This document shows, in pieces, positions 19,201 to 27,595 of a DNA stretch of 64,000 bases. Positions within the stretch are counted from its first letter, which is position 1; the number at the start of each line of letters is the position of its first letter. The notes below the pieces were generated by a model, which saw only the letters and a list, made by a program, of their open reading frames with translations, was not told the DNA's origin and searched no databases. The stretch is taken from contig NZ_NXLQ01000004.1 in the NCBI RefSeq assembly GCF_003364195.1, forward strand, positions 1 to 64,000. Direction: 5' to 3'. The position numbers and the translations under genes were made by a program. This DNA comes from Helicobacter didelphidarum. Its GTDB lineage: Bacteria > Campylobacterota > Campylobacteria > Campylobacterales > Helicobacteraceae.

Positions 19201-20613
19201 CCCTTTGGTGTAGGATTGCACATCGCCTATTATCTTGTGTGATTTCTCTATCGCTCTCAAATCATAGCTATCGAAATAGCCCTCAATCTCTTCGGCTTTA
19301 TTCTTGCCTCTTTGGATATATTTGATATAGTAAATATCCTCACTTGCGATATTGAAAAAATACGAGAGTAAGCCCTCATAAATCGTGCCTAAATGCGTAA
19401 CGCTAAGTGTGCAATAATCTCGCTTAAAGACAGAAACGCCATTGTTGTAAGTAAAAAGCTCGTGCAAGATACCATACAAAACCTCATCATTAAAGATTTT
19501 GGGCGTGGATAAAAGCTTGGTTTTGCTCTCATCAAATAGCCCTCCATTAAAGATTGGAATATCTAAATTCGGCTCGCCTTTGTCATAAATCTTAAAAATA
19601 CTATTAAGCTTGGAGAGGAGCTTAAAACTCTCTTTATCCTTAGAATCTCGCATTGATACAAGCAGTTTTTGCAAACTCATTGCGTCATTAAAATGAGAGT
19701 GCTTAGCTAAGACTTCATCGAATTTATCTTCAAAATACGCGATGAAAAGCAAACGAAAAATAAAATAAAGTGAGTTTTGATAGACTTCCTCTAAGCTTAC
19801 TTCTTTGTTTTTCTCATAAATACACGCCCCAATTTTCTCAAAAAGCGAATCTTTACCATTAATCCCATAGATGATTGATTGCAAATCGTCCTCTATGGCG
19901 ATTTTGGCTTGATTGTTTTTCTCTAGCGTAGTTTGTATTGTGAGTGTAGCAGAATCTTGCACTGCGAAGTTGCGTGCGTGAAAGATATGATAGAAATAAT
20001 CAAACGCCCTATTTTTCAACTCAACATCATCGCATAGCACGATAGATTCTAAATCAATCTCATAAAAGATTTTGTTACTGCTTAGTTTGGAATTATCATA
20101 GAATCTCCACACTCTGCCATTACTAAGAAATCCATAATCAAGCTTGAGGCTACTAAGATAGCGTAAAAGCTGGAAATGTGGATTGTCTTTGACCTTTTTA
20201 CTATCCACCTCCACACTATATGCTTTAGATTCTAAAATGATAGAGATATATTCATTTGTCGCGTGTCGCTCATCTTTGGGGATAGATTCATAATCGCTTT
20301 TAGAATCTGTGGAGCTAAAGAGTAGAAAGTCTGGCTTCTCTAGCTTGCCTTGTATGATTTTCTCCTCTTGGCGAATGAAGCTCCAACCAAGAATCTCTAA
20401 AACTTTTGTGATAAACTCATCTTCAAATTGATGTTCATTTTGGGCTTTAAATCTCTCTGTATCATAAATAGCTTTGATTTGCTCTAATGCGTGGCAAGAT
20501 TCTCTCTTGTATTTAGCGAAATCATAAATCTGTGGAAAATCCACCATAAGCGTATAGCTTGTAAAAAGATTGTTGCGTAAAAATGATAATTTCTCTGTGT
20601 TTAGCTCCTGCAA
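16204..20613 (-). CDS. type IIG restriction endonuclease-methyltransferase
   Basis: A single-chain Eco57I-like restriction-modification enzyme of about 1469 residues. The N-terminal nuclease has a PD-(D/E)XK pattern (KPDFLLF near residue 98, ILESKAY near 130). The adenine methyltransferase core has motif I (NACGSGHF near 523) and the catalytic NPPW (near 788); the C-terminal third should hold the specificity domain. The TTG at 20613 is preferred because AAGGAG lies five bases upstream; a GTG at 20619 overlaps that site. Residues about 1150-1256 are encoded by dispersed palindromic repeats inserted in frame. Recognition sequence cannot be predicted. Confidence 0.85.
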   Translation of the reverse strand: MQELNTEKLSFLRNNLFTSYTLMVDFPQIYDFAKYKRESCHALEQIKAIYDTERFKAQNEHQFEDEFITKVLEILGWSFIRQEEKIIQGKLEKPDFLLFSSTDSKSDYESIPKDERHATNEYISIILESKAYSVEVDSKKVKDNPHFQLLRYLSSLKLDYGFLSNGRVWRFYDNSKLSSNKIFYEIDLESIVLCDDVELKNRAFDYFYHIFHARNFAVQDSATLTIQTTLEKNNQAKIAIEDDLQSIIYGINGKDSLFEKIGACIYEKNKEVSLEEVYQNSLYFIFRLLFIAYFEDKFDEVLAKHSHFNDAMSLQKLLVSMRDSKDKESFKLLSKLNSIFKIYDKGEPNLDIPIFNGGLFDESKTKLLSTPKIFNDEVLYGILHELFTYNNGVSVFKRDYCTLSVTHLGTIYEGLLSYFFNIASEDIYYIKYIQRGKNKAEEIEGYFDSYDLRAIEKSHKIIGDVQSYTKGQIYLKNTSNSRKSTASFYTPESITSFLVESALQDNLDDSNILTFKILDNACGSGHFLVKALNLITQIVIERFDSFPSLHALYEREKQSIESHITDYIQGYVIDESDIVKRLLLKRVIFGIDLNPFSIELTKLSLWIDSFIFGTPLSFIEHHIKCGNALIGTTIAEFKRYYDELQKIKSKGKGAKAGASLFIDNFLDRFNTLSEIFEKLDCLKDSNESEITESKRIYNDEIKPTLDNLNLYLNYLNVKGFVNAVERKRLDSLESSGLETILEDSKLKAIIQSYCEKYRFFNYEIEFPEIVTNNNFVGFQAIVGNPPWDKTKFSDNDFFPQYQSNYRTLSNSKKKEIATNLLSKAYIKREYDEAKALIESSNNYYKAHYPLNAGSGDGNLFRFFVERNLSLLAPQARLNYVLPSALMFEEGSYALRKEIWEQRKLEYFYSFENREGIFHSVHRSYKFAMMSVANAKAPTKHTIRTMFYKTDINEAIDAHKSFDKLALKNSPKSKKIKSKKLESATTQSKQTKSTNPTKSDKTPPKSKYDEMSVEELQGYAAKIIHIDFATIQALSPNQLALMELRSGEDLAILEKCYTRFSPLDSQWLDFRRELDMTNDKDLFIESPSDGLLPLYEGKMIHQFNARFENAQYFLDKEAFDRRLRSKEIYRLKQDLGIDSKEYERIIESLLSRHTDNPSRHTEAVAEVSTESNSHCEEQGDKVRHSFRHCEHSEVIQKQNIDCHADKSACNDKVNADSMDCHEAKASRNDECDARSKTHNPTKESNRHCERSEAIQNATKPTKESIEDSIIAYDREFVRLGFRAIARDTDERTLIFSLLPKDCGFGHSMFGANPKQYILDSKQIKIKAISNLRILFALGLLNSVIVDFIARGMVQINVSKTYLQRIPLPQPSDEEIESDSVYSQIARNALILQLYNDKAGDFAELASEFAISKNEIPKTRKLYDTLRARNDIMIAKLYGITKEEFCYILDTFKVLNNKQPQYVAILKDLWE
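16853..17162. repeat. cluster of REP-like palindromic repeats inside the type IIG gene
   Basis: At least four copies of a dispersed repeat of the type GTCATTGCGAG ... GGCAATCCA lie in alternating orientation: 16853-16882, 16929-16964, 16984-17019 and 17030-17059, with partial copies at 17086-17100 and in the TATGACGA units at 17133-17162. Copies contain internal hairpins such as GAGGC-TTTA-GCCTC. They keep the reading frame open and are translated as HCERSEAIQ-like and CHEAKASRNDE-like peptides. Confidence 0.8.
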
Positions 20614-20659
20614 AATCACTCCTTAAGGATTATATCGCCTCTAGTAGATAAAGCCATTA

Positions 20660-20829
20660 TTATAGCATAGTGCTACTTTTGTGGAGTGTAAAATTATATT
20701 TAGATTGAGTATAATCTTCATACGAGCTATCTTTTTCAACGAATCTCTTGTAATTTTCTATCTCTATTGTGAGACTCCCAACAAATTCCACAAATCGTTC
20801 ATTTTGGCTAAATATCGTTAATAATTTTC
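20660..20829 (-). other. possible small ORF after the carboxynorspermidine synthase
   Basis: An open frame of about 55 codons continues beyond the stop of the upstream gene, ending at 20660, and reads as a plausible soluble peptide (FSQNERFVEFVGSL...). A purine-rich GGGAGGAGG lies at the upstream gene's last codons, but no ATG, GTG or TTG stands at the right distance; a GTG further in would give a shorter protein. Unproven; it may be a remnant. Confidence 0.2.
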
Positions 20830-23067
20830 TTACCTCCTCCCATCTTCTAGCACTCTCACTTCGCCTTGAGAATCTATCTCGCACACGACATAAGGAAGCC
20901 CTTGCAAATTAAGCTCGTGCATGAAGGGGTCGGGGTCGTTTTGCTCCATATTCCACACACCACTGCCTTGAACCACGCAATTTTTTCTGCCTACAATCCC
21001 CTCAAATTGCTGCTTCGTAGTTTTAAAAAATGTGCCATTAAACCAATTATTCCCACTTTGCCCCCAATCTAAATTCGTAAAAGCTGAATATGTTCCCTCA
21101 CCTTTATATAAATCAACTATATCTTGTGTGATTTCACTTGGGCTAATATTGATGCCATATTCAAATGCTAAATACACATATTCTTCATCTTTATTGCATA
21201 TTGAAAACACAGCACGAAACGCATGAACTTTTTCTGATTTATCATTTTCTTTATCTGAAGAAACATAGCACAGCACTCTATCTCCTATTTTCATTTCCTC
21301 AAAACAAGAGTGATGTTTTTGCAAGCGTCCTTCATATTCACCAAACCAACACCAACCATTTTTACCAATCTTTTCCCCTTTAGCACCACACTGCTCATTA
21401 AAATATTGTGGCTGACAACATACAATCCAATATTTTATATTTTCTTGTAGCTCCGCCCCATTATCCACCCCCTGATATTCCCCGCCCTGTGGCATATCGC
21501 GATTCATCTCTAAGCGTTGTTTATTGTAAGATTCTATATCAATATCCAAAGAATGCGGATTTTGCTTAAGATTTGCAGGTTGTGCAGAAAAATTCGATTG
21601 AGATAAGGCTTGTTGCCTATCGATTGAGGATTTTTCAAGCTCCTGTGAAGATTGAGTGAAAGCCACATTCTTTTTTGCACCCACGCCCCATTTGCCCTCC
21701 ATTATGAGCTTCGCCCCAATCATCGCCGGCACACCTGTCGTGTAGCTCACGCCTTGCGCATTGACTTCTTTATAACACACTTCGTGGTCGCAAATATTAT
21801 AGATATAAATCACTCTTTCTTTGCCGTCTTTTCGCCCTTTGATATAGCAGCCAATATGCGTATTGCCTTTTGTGCGAGGAGCGAGACTTGCTGGGTCTGG
21901 GAGCAAGGTCTTTAGCACTTCGATAGGCACGATTTTCCCGCCCTTGTGCGCCACCTCATCGATACGCAAAAAGCCGATATTCTCTAGCACCTTCATATGC
22001 GTGAGATAAGATTCTCCAAAAGTCATAAAAAAGCGGATTTTACGCAATCCCTTGATATTTCGAATGAGCGATTCTAGCTCCTCATGATAGAGCAGATAGC
22101 TATTTTTCACGCCCACTTCTTTATAATCCCACTCTTTCATCAACGCCAAAGGAGCGACATCACGCCATTGTCCTTTGCAATAATTTTCATTCTTCAAGGT
22201 TGAGTGAGAAATCGCAGATTGTTTGGAGAATTTCGCCTCTTCCTTTGCTTGCACTTCCGCTTCCCAATGCCTCTCCTCACGCTCAAATTTGCGATAGATT
22301 GTGTCTTGTTTCAAGTCGGGGTTGAGGGCGAGATTAGATTCTGTGGATATTTCGCTTATTTTTGCTTGAGTATCGTTTGCTACCCAATATCTTGCCTTAG
22401 AGCTTACCTCGCGTAAGTTGATTTCTGGATTGAAATTCGTGGCAAACGCATAGCCGTGGTCGCCGGCATTGCAATCCAAAATATCAATAGATTCTATGCT
22501 ATCAAAATAATGTTTCTGGGCGTAGGCGCAAAAAACATTCGTTACGCCCGGGTCAAAGCCACTTCCTAAAAGTGCGAAAATCCCCGCCTCTTTGTAGCGC
22601 GTATCATACGCCCATTGCTCCTTATATTCGAAATGTGCGGCATCTGGGTGTTCGTAATTTGCCGTGTCTAAATAATGCGTTTTTGTCCGCAAACACGCCT
22701 CCATAATGCTCAAATCTTGATAGGGGAGCGCGACATTGACTACGAGTTTCGGGCGATATTTCTCAATAAGGGCGACTATGGATTCTATATTATCTGCATC
22801 GACGCTATCGACTTCTATTTCGCCTAAGCCCTTTGCGCGGATAGAATCTGCGATTGCCTTGCATTTATCTATCGTGCGAGAGGCTAGGATTATGCGAGAG
22901 AATACGCCGCCTTGAGAATCTCCACTCTCTGTTTGCTTATAGTTTTTGATAGAATCTACGCTTAGCCCCGCTTTTTGCAATGCCTCTGCACGATTTATCG
23001 CCATTTTGTGCGTTACCACACCGCCTACGCCACCTGCCCCGATTTGTAAAACTATGTTGCCTATCAT
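20830..23067 (-). CDS. carboxynorspermidine synthase with inserted EVE-like domain
   Basis: Saccharopine-dehydrogenase-family enzyme that makes carboxynorspermidine/carboxyspermidine for polyamine synthesis. The Rossmann start VLQIGAGGVGGVV, the SGFDPGVTNVF block and the C-terminal DPDPFMHELNLQGLPYVV are family hallmarks. Typical members are about 400 residues; this is 745. Between GKWG (about residue 460) and VWNMEQ (about 700) lies an insert: a linker of some 75 residues, then a domain opening with KYWIVCCQP, continuing GWCWFGEYEG and ending near FFKTTKQQF, which resembles EVE/PUA-like modified-base-binding domains. The ATG at 23067 has AAGGA upstream. The insertion is seen; EVE identity is inferred. 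Confidence 0.8.
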   Translation of the reverse strand: MIGNIVLQIGAGGVGGVVTHKMAINRAEALQKAGLSVDSIKNYKQTESGDSQGGVFSRIILASRTIDKCKAIADSIRAKGLGEIEVDSVDADNIESIVALIEKYRPKLVVNVALPYQDLSIMEACLRTKTHYLDTANYEHPDAAHFEYKEQWAYDTRYKEAGIFALLGSGFDPGVTNVFCAYAQKHYFDSIESIDILDCNAGDHGYAFATNFNPEINLREVSSKARYWVANDTQAKISEISTESNLALNPDLKQDTIYRKFEREERHWEAEVQAKEEAKFSKQSAISHSTLKNENYCKGQWRDVAPLALMKEWDYKEVGVKNSYLLYHEELESLIRNIKGLRKIRFFMTFGESYLTHMKVLENIGFLRIDEVAHKGGKIVPIEVLKTLLPDPASLAPRTKGNTHIGCYIKGRKDGKERVIYIYNICDHEVCYKEVNAQGVSYTTGVPAMIGAKLIMEGKWGVGAKKNVAFTQSSQELEKSSIDRQQALSQSNFSAQPANLKQNPHSLDIDIESYNKQRLEMNRDMPQGGEYQGVDNGAELQENIKYWIVCCQPQYFNEQCGAKGEKIGKNGWCWFGEYEGRLQKHHSCFEEMKIGDRVLCYVSSDKENDKSEKVHAFRAVFSICNKDEEYVYLAFEYGINISPSEITQDIVDLYKGEGTYSAFTNLDWGQSGNNWFNGTFFKTTKQQFEGIVGRKNCVVQGSGVWNMEQNDPDPFMHELNLQGLPYVVCEIDSQGEVRVLEDGRR

Positions 23068-23229
23068 TTCTGTTTCCTTGTGAAAAAATAAAAATGCTAT
23101 CATTATATAATTTCTCTACTAATAAATCCTAGAATCTTTTAACAACACATTGATAATTCTTTAAAGTTCAATAATTTATTCTAAAATCCGATTCTATAAC
23201 AATATGGAAATTTATAATAAGGAACATGT

Positions 23230-23802
23230 ATGCATAAAATCAATAAGGCAGTTTTTTTTGATAGAGATGGCGTAATTAATCAAGACTCTCATTATGTATA
23301 TAAAATAGAAGATTTTATATTTTATGAAGATTTTTTTACTTGTGCTTCATATTTTAAAAGCAAGAATTATAAATTAATTGTTATTACCAATCAGTCTGGT
23401 ATAGAAAGGGGATATTATACTCTATTTGATTTTTTACATATCAGTAAATATATGCAAAATGAAATTTTTAAAAAGCTTGGTTATTTCCTTGATAGAATCT
23501 ATTTTTGCCCTCTTTTGCATGATACACTGAGACGCAAACCTGCCATAGGAATGATAACGCAAGCACAAGAACATTTTCAACTAGATTTAAACCAATCTTA
23601 TTTGATTGGAGATAAAATGAGCGATATTGAGGCAGGTATAAATGCTGGGATTCCAAATCTTTTTCTTATTGAAAGGAACGAAGAAACAAAGCAAAATCAA
23701 CCAAAAAATAAAAATACCTCAAAAATTTTCACAAAATGTAACCAAAACAAACAACTAAAAATTAGTTATCATACAATAAGTAGTCTTGATTACATACAAT
23801 GA
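23230..23802 (+). CDS. gmhB: D-glycero-D-manno-heptose 1,7-bisphosphate 7-phosphatase
   Basis: HAD-superfamily phosphatase of the histidinol-phosphatase/GmhB branch, 190 residues, acting in ADP-heptose synthesis for the LPS inner core. The nucleophile motif is FFDRDGVIN (Asp 11 and 13), motif II is VITNQSG, and motif III/IV is LIGDKMSDIEAG. The usual zinc-loop Cys-His set is reduced (FCPLLHDT), which may mean a weak or absent zinc site. The last 30 residues are a Lys/Asn/Gln-rich tail. AAGGA precedes the ATG. Other heptose genes (gmhA, hldE, hldD) are not nearby. Confidence 0.8.
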   Translation: MHKINKAVFFDRDGVINQDSHYVYKIEDFIFYEDFFTCASYFKSKNYKLIVITNQSGIERGYYTLFDFLHISKYMQNEIFKKLGYFLDRIYFCPLLHDTLRRKPAIGMITQAQEHFQLDLNQSYLIGDKMSDIEAGINAGIPNLFLIERNEETKQNQPKNKNTSKIFTKCNQNKQLKISYHTISSLDYIQ

Positions 23803-23855
23803 ACATAATTGTTTGTGTAACCCATAAGTTTAAGAATCTTTTTTGCACAATAAAA

Positions 23856-24749
23856 CTATTTTGTAAAAATTACCATTTCAGGTTTCACATCATTACCAAA
23901 TGCAGAAGATAAAGTATCTTTATATGCTTTAATAAAAAATCCTTCTTGTAATAATGTATCTATTTCAGCATTGAGCCATTCGAGTAATTCTTGATTTCCT
24001 TTCTTAACTGCTGGTGCAATTACATCTTGTTCTCCTAATTCTGCAATACCAACTTTATATGCAGGGTTGTCCTTTACCCATGCAAAGAGTAAAGTAGAAT
24101 CATGTGAAAGAGCTTCTCCTTTACCTTGTAAAAATGCTTGAAAGGTCTCCGTATTTTGATCAAACTTCAAGAGATTAAAATCAGCTTTTTTACTAAAATA
24201 CATATCTGCTGTTGTACCCTTATTTACAATAAGAGTTTTATTGTAAAGCTGCTCCTCTGAAGTAATTTCACCATTTTTACTTACTACACCTAATGATACT
24301 TTCATATATGGTTTTGCAAAATCTACAATTTTAGATCGTTCAGGAGTTTGTGTAAAATTTGCCATAATAACATCAACTTTATTTGCTTTAAGGTATTCAA
24401 GTCTCGCAGCTGCTTCAACAGGTAAAAACTCAACCTTGCTCTCATCACCAAGCAAGTCTTTTGCAAAGCGCTTTGCAATATAAATATCAAATCCATCAAA
24501 TTTCCCATCTTTATTTGTATAACCAAACGGTGGCTTATCACTAAAGACACCAATTCGTATAACACCACGATTTTTAATCTCTTCAAGACTATTTTGAGAT
24601 TCGTGAGAAACTTTTACACTGGCATTCTTTTCGTTGCTTGTTTCTTGTGAATTACTTTTAGAATCACCACAAGCAACAAGACCTAGTGAGAAAATTCCTG
24701 TCATCATGAAAGTCAATAAAACATATTGAATCTTTGAATTAAATCGCAT
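23856..24749 (-). CDS. CjaA-like cysteine-binding lipoprotein of an ABC transporter
   Basis: Periplasmic solute-binding protein of family 3, 297 residues. The signal peptide ends in a lipobox (GLVAC, Cys 27), so it should be anchored to the membrane. The sequence is close in pattern to Campylobacter CjaA, a cysteine-binding surface antigen: IGVFSDKPPFGYTNKDGKFDGFD, NFTQTPERSKIVDFAKPYMK and NKGTTADMYF are the ligand-binding landmarks, quoted here only in part. Residues 30-55 form a Ser/Asn/Lys linker. No permease or ATPase gene is adjacent, so the binding protein is encoded alone. AAGGAG lies before the ATG. Confidence 0.85.
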   Translation of the reverse strand: MRFNSKIQYVLLTFMMTGIFSLGLVACGDSKSNSQETSNEKNASVKVSHESQNSLEEIKNRGVIRIGVFSDKPPFGYTNKDGKFDGFDIYIAKRFAKDLLGDESKVEFLPVEAAARLEYLKANKVDVIMANFTQTPERSKIVDFAKPYMKVSLGVVSKNGEITSEEQLYNKTLIVNKGTTADMYFSKKADFNLLKFDQNTETFQAFLQGKGEALSHDSTLLFAWVKDNPAYKVGIAELGEQDVIAPAVKKGNQELLEWLNAEIDTLLQEGFFIKAYKDTLSSAFGNDVKPEMVIFTK

Positions 24750-25102
24750 ATATTCTCCTTTAAACTAAAAAATGCCTTTAATTATATTATATTTTTATAA
24801 ATACCAAAATAAATATAAATAAAGCACTATCTATAATATCATTCTTCATTCCAAATAGAATGACTTAAAAATTACATCTTTATGTATGGTATCAATATAA
24901 AATAAGGGATTAAAACACACTCCATGATTGCTTGTCAAAACAACATGCCACAACAATATTTTAAAGATTCTATGGATTAATATGTCAAACTACTACTTAT
25001 CTCATAATAATTTATAATTTCTATATTTTAAATATTCGAAATAAAACAGAATCCGAGGTAAAAGTTAAGTTTTAATTCTATCCCCATCTCTAGAAATAGT
25101 TT
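24750..25102. other. intergenic region between the CjaA-like gene and the acyl cluster
   Basis: AT-rich 353 bases. It holds the leftward promoter of the CjaA-like gene; a good -10 box (TATAAT read leftward) is at 24781-24786. A short inverted repeat CATTC-CAAATA-GAATG lies near 24848. It also marks the end of the leftward acyl cluster. I see no gene. Confidence 0.4.
24781..24786 (-). promoter_or_regulatory. candidate -10 box for the CjaA-like gene
   Basis: TATAAT on the minus strand about 32 bases ahead of the ATG, giving a leader of roughly 25 bases that contains the AAGGAG ribosome site. No clear -35 element, as is usual for housekeeping promoters in this group. Confidence 0.4.
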
Positions 25103-25744
25103 TTATATTTTTGCTTGTGCGGTAGCGGGATTCCCACTAATGAGATTATCATCGCGGAATCTTTTGTAGATGATACTTCCGGGTGCGATTATGTTATTAT
25201 TCCCAATCTGTGCTTTGGGGAGCAAGCAAGAGCTTATCCCAAAGATATTTTTATCTCCCACTTGAGCGTATCCGTGCATTGAGACATAGCCATTGAGTGA
25301 GTTAAAATCACCGATACTTGCGTGATGCCCCATGATATTCATTCCATTGAGGAGATTAAAACTACCGATTTTTGCATCTCTGGAAACACCGCAATAAATC
25401 TCGATAATATTCCCCTCGCCAATATCTTTCGTATGCACATAGCACGATGGGTGGATAATATTTGGGAAATTCACTCCCATTTGCCTAAAGTTTTCTGCCA
25501 TTTTTTGCTTAAAGTTAAGATTCTTTGCAATTGCAAGGACAACCGAATCCCCCTTTGCAATATGAGATTCTGTAATATTGCCTAGATAATCTTTGCGTTG
25601 TGCAAAGTCTGCTTCTACGAATTCTCTATCAGCGATAAAGCCAGCGAATTTATATCGAAAATCCTTTTGCTTCTCAAGTAGCAAAATCATATCAAGAATC
25701 TCTATGGCATATCCGCCACAGCCAAAAATAAATAATTTATCCAT
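25103..25744 (-). CDS. NeuD/PglD-like sugar acetyltransferase
   Basis: A 213-residue left-handed beta-helix acetyltransferase. The N-terminal half is a Rossmann-like domain with LFIFGCGGYAIEI; the C-terminal half shows hexapeptide turns (IGSFNLLNGM, IGDFNSLNGY, VGDKNIFGIS, IGNNNIIAPG). NeuD and PglD acetylate amino or hydroxyl groups of sugars such as sialic acid or UDP-4-amino sugars. It is the last gene of the leftward acyl cluster, 32 bases after the SDR gene, with AAAGGTG as ribosome site. The sugar acceptor is unknown; its presence suggests that the cluster's product is attached to a glycan. Confidence 0.75.
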   Translation of the reverse strand: MDKLFIFGCGGYAIEILDMILLLEKQKDFRYKFAGFIADREFVEADFAQRKDYLGNITESHIAKGDSVVLAIAKNLNFKQKMAENFRQMGVNFPNIIHPSCYVHTKDIGEGNIIEIYCGVSRDAKIGSFNLLNGMNIMGHHASIGDFNSLNGYVSMHGYAQVGDKNIFGISSCLLPKAQIGNNNIIAPGSIIYKRFRDDNLISGNPATAQAKI

Positions 25745-25776
25745 TATTCTACACCTTTCTTTCTATTTGAGACGCA

Positions 25777-26526
25777 TTAATACACGCCTCTACCACCATC
25801 AATAGAGATTTTTTGCCCTGTTATCCACCGACTAAGTGGGCTTAGTAAAAATGCAGTGAGATTTGCCACATCGCTGCAGTTTCCAATCCCAAGAGGATAG
25901 GTTCTCTCTAGTTCCTGATTGTATTCTTCACTTCGTATTTCTTGTGCTTTTGCAGTCATTTCTGTCTCTACATGGGCGGGTAAGATACTATTAATCCTCC
26001 CTCCAAATTTCGCCAAATCTTTTACTAAGCTTACGACAAGGGCATTCAAAGCTCCTTTGCTTGAATCATACACACTCATACTTGATATGCTTTGTAATTG
26101 TGAGCCAGAGGAGATTAAGACGATACTTAAATCTTGCGATTTACGCTTATCGTAGAGATTTTTAATCAGCTCTAATGCACTGAAAAAATTAATATCAAAG
26201 ACTTTCTTTGCCTCTTGCATATTCAAAGAACGCAAGGCAGAAATATCACTCACTCCTGCAAAATACGCCATACCACTAACTTTGCCATATTCACTTACAA
26301 TAGAATCTACTAGCTCTTTGATTCCCTCTTGATTGATAAAATCATAGACTTTGTAATCAAAATTTTTGCATTCATCTTGCAATTCTTTCAGTCTCTCCTC
26401 TCGCCTTGCGATACCTATAACCTTAGCTCCAAGTAAATCCAAAAACTTGCAAGCCTCTCTCCCTAAGCCACTGCTTGCACCAGTAATGATATAGAGTTTG
26501 TCTTTGAGTTGAAATACATTATCCAT
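25777..26526 (-). CDS. short-chain dehydrogenase/reductase (FabG-like)
   Basis: A 249-residue classical SDR. The cofactor motif TGASSGLG is at residue 17 onwards and the catalytic YxxxK is YDSSK with the preceding Ser (LISSGSQ). The C-terminal end ITGQKISIDGG is typical of FabG-like 3-oxoacyl-ACP reductases. Its ATG overlaps the stop of the Rieske gene by eight bases, and the poly-G tract 26530-26542 lies directly upstream in place of a normal ribosome site, so expression may depend on coupling to the Rieske gene. Likely reduces the keto group of an ACP-bound intermediate. Confidence 0.8.
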   Translation of the reverse strand: MDNVFQLKDKLYIITGASSGLGREACKFLDLLGAKVIGIARREERLKELQDECKNFDYKVYDFINQEGIKELVDSIVSEYGKVSGMAYFAGVSDISALRSLNMQEAKKVFDINFFSALELIKNLYDKRKSQDLSIVLISSGSQLQSISSMSVYDSSKGALNALVVSLVKDLAKFGGRINSILPAHVETEMTAKAQEIRSEEYNQELERTYPLGIGNCSDVANLTAFLLSPLSRWITGQKISIDGGRGVY

Positions 26527-27595
26527 TTACCCCCCCCCCCCCATTGATGTATTTGTTGTAAGTGTTTTGAAATACAAGTATGCGTTTTTCTAGTTTTTTA
26601 GCATAGACGAATTTGGGATTGAGATATTTGCTCGTAGTGATTAAATTTGTCGGCACAGAATCTTCATCAAAGACTTGCCTATTCATCGTGATAACACCAT
26701 CATCAAATATACTTGTATCGATTTTTGACTTGACATTATAGCTTCGTGAGACAAAATGCGTGCTTTGTGGCGTATGTGGGAAAAAGTTTTGGATACCATA
26801 GCTATATCCAAAAGTCGAGCTTACCACGCTAAAAGGGAAGAGATAATAGCTAAAATACATTTCTTCATAGTAGTTAGAATCTAAAAATAGAGATTTATTT
26901 TTCAAAAGCTTTTTCTTGATTTTTTCATTTTTAACTTCACAGCACCCTTTGGAATTTAGCGATGAATATCGTGGGGTATCCCATAGCTCCAATGCACCGA
27001 GTGAATGCGGATGCACGAAAGTGAGGTGATATTCATCGATACTATTTTCAATCCCAATTTTCCAATTTGAATAGAATCTTGACTTTGTATTTATATCAAT
27101 GCGATGATTGATACTTGTGCTACATTGTGTAAGTTCATCGTAAAATTCCCCGAGTTGCTCATCTAAGCTCATCTTTGGCATATCGCTAAAAAATATAAAA
27201 TCCCCACAATGCACTATTTTAAGTCTCAATAAATCAAGATTGCCATACTCGCTAAATTCATTTCTCTCCGGGATAAGGAGCTTGCCATTGCTAAATTGCC
27301 AATGATGATACTCGCATTTGATTTTGCAGTTGCCACTCACACAATTTGCATTTTCACCACTTTCATTTGTGATGAGTTTCGCTCCACGATGAGGACAGAT
27401 ATTATAAAATGCGATGATATTGCCATTGTCGTTATAGATGATTATCTCAAAGTCAAATGCCCTAAGTGTGATGAAATCCCTATTATTTGCCACTTCGCTT
27501 GTATGACAACCAAAATGCCAAAATGGCTTAAAAAGATATTCAAACTCTAAATCCTGTGTTTCTTGCGTATGATAGTCCCAGATTCTCTCTTTCAT
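26519..27595 (-). CDS. Rieske non-haem iron oxygenase alpha-type subunit
   Basis: A 358-residue Rieske/ring-hydroxylating-type oxygenase. The 2Fe-2S site is CPHRGAKL followed by CEYHHWQF (CxH-CxxH pattern, residues about 68-105), and the mononuclear iron site is IDEYHLTFVH near residue 185. Such enzymes hydroxylate or demethylate small or complex substrates using reductase electrons; no reductase is nearby. The last codons are written by a G13 tract (GGGG then VNG), so the C-terminus changes with tract length. The start shares one base with the stop of the ketosynthase (TAATG). It probably tailors the acyl or sugar product of this cluster. Confidence 0.8.
   Translation of the reverse strand: MKERIWDYHTQETQDLEFEYLFKPFWHFGCHTSEVANNRDFITLRAFDFEIIIYNDNGNIIAFYNICPHRGAKLITNESGENANCVSGNCKIKCEYHHWQFSNGKLLIPERNEFSEYGNLDLLRLKIVHCGDFIFFSDMPKMSLDEQLGEFYDELTQCSTSINHRIDINTKSRFYSNWKIGIENSIDEYHLTFVHPHSLGALELWDTPRYSSLNSKGCCEVKNEKIKKKLLKNKSLFLDSNYYEEMYFSYYLFPFSVVSSTFGYSYGIQNFFPHTPQSTHFVSRSYNVKSKIDTSIFDDGVITMNRQVFDEDSVPTNLITTSKYLNPKFVYAKKLEKRILVFQNTYNKYINGGGGVNG
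26530..26542 (-). repeat. poly-G tract (G13) at the Rieske/SDR junction
   Basis: Thirteen consecutive C on the plus strand, read as G13 in the genes. It lies at the end of the Rieske gene and three bases ahead of the SDR start codon. G13 ends the Rieske frame at a TAA inside the SDR start; G12 ends it at TAA abutting the SDR ATG; G14 adds about 22 residues and runs into the SDR gene. Tracts of this length are typical slipped-strand phase-variation sites. Confidence 0.85.

Noticed and set aside
23251-23258. Run of eight T near the start of gmhB
   Set aside because: Encodes the conserved Phe-Phe of the HAD motif and is short for slippage; the frame is intact.
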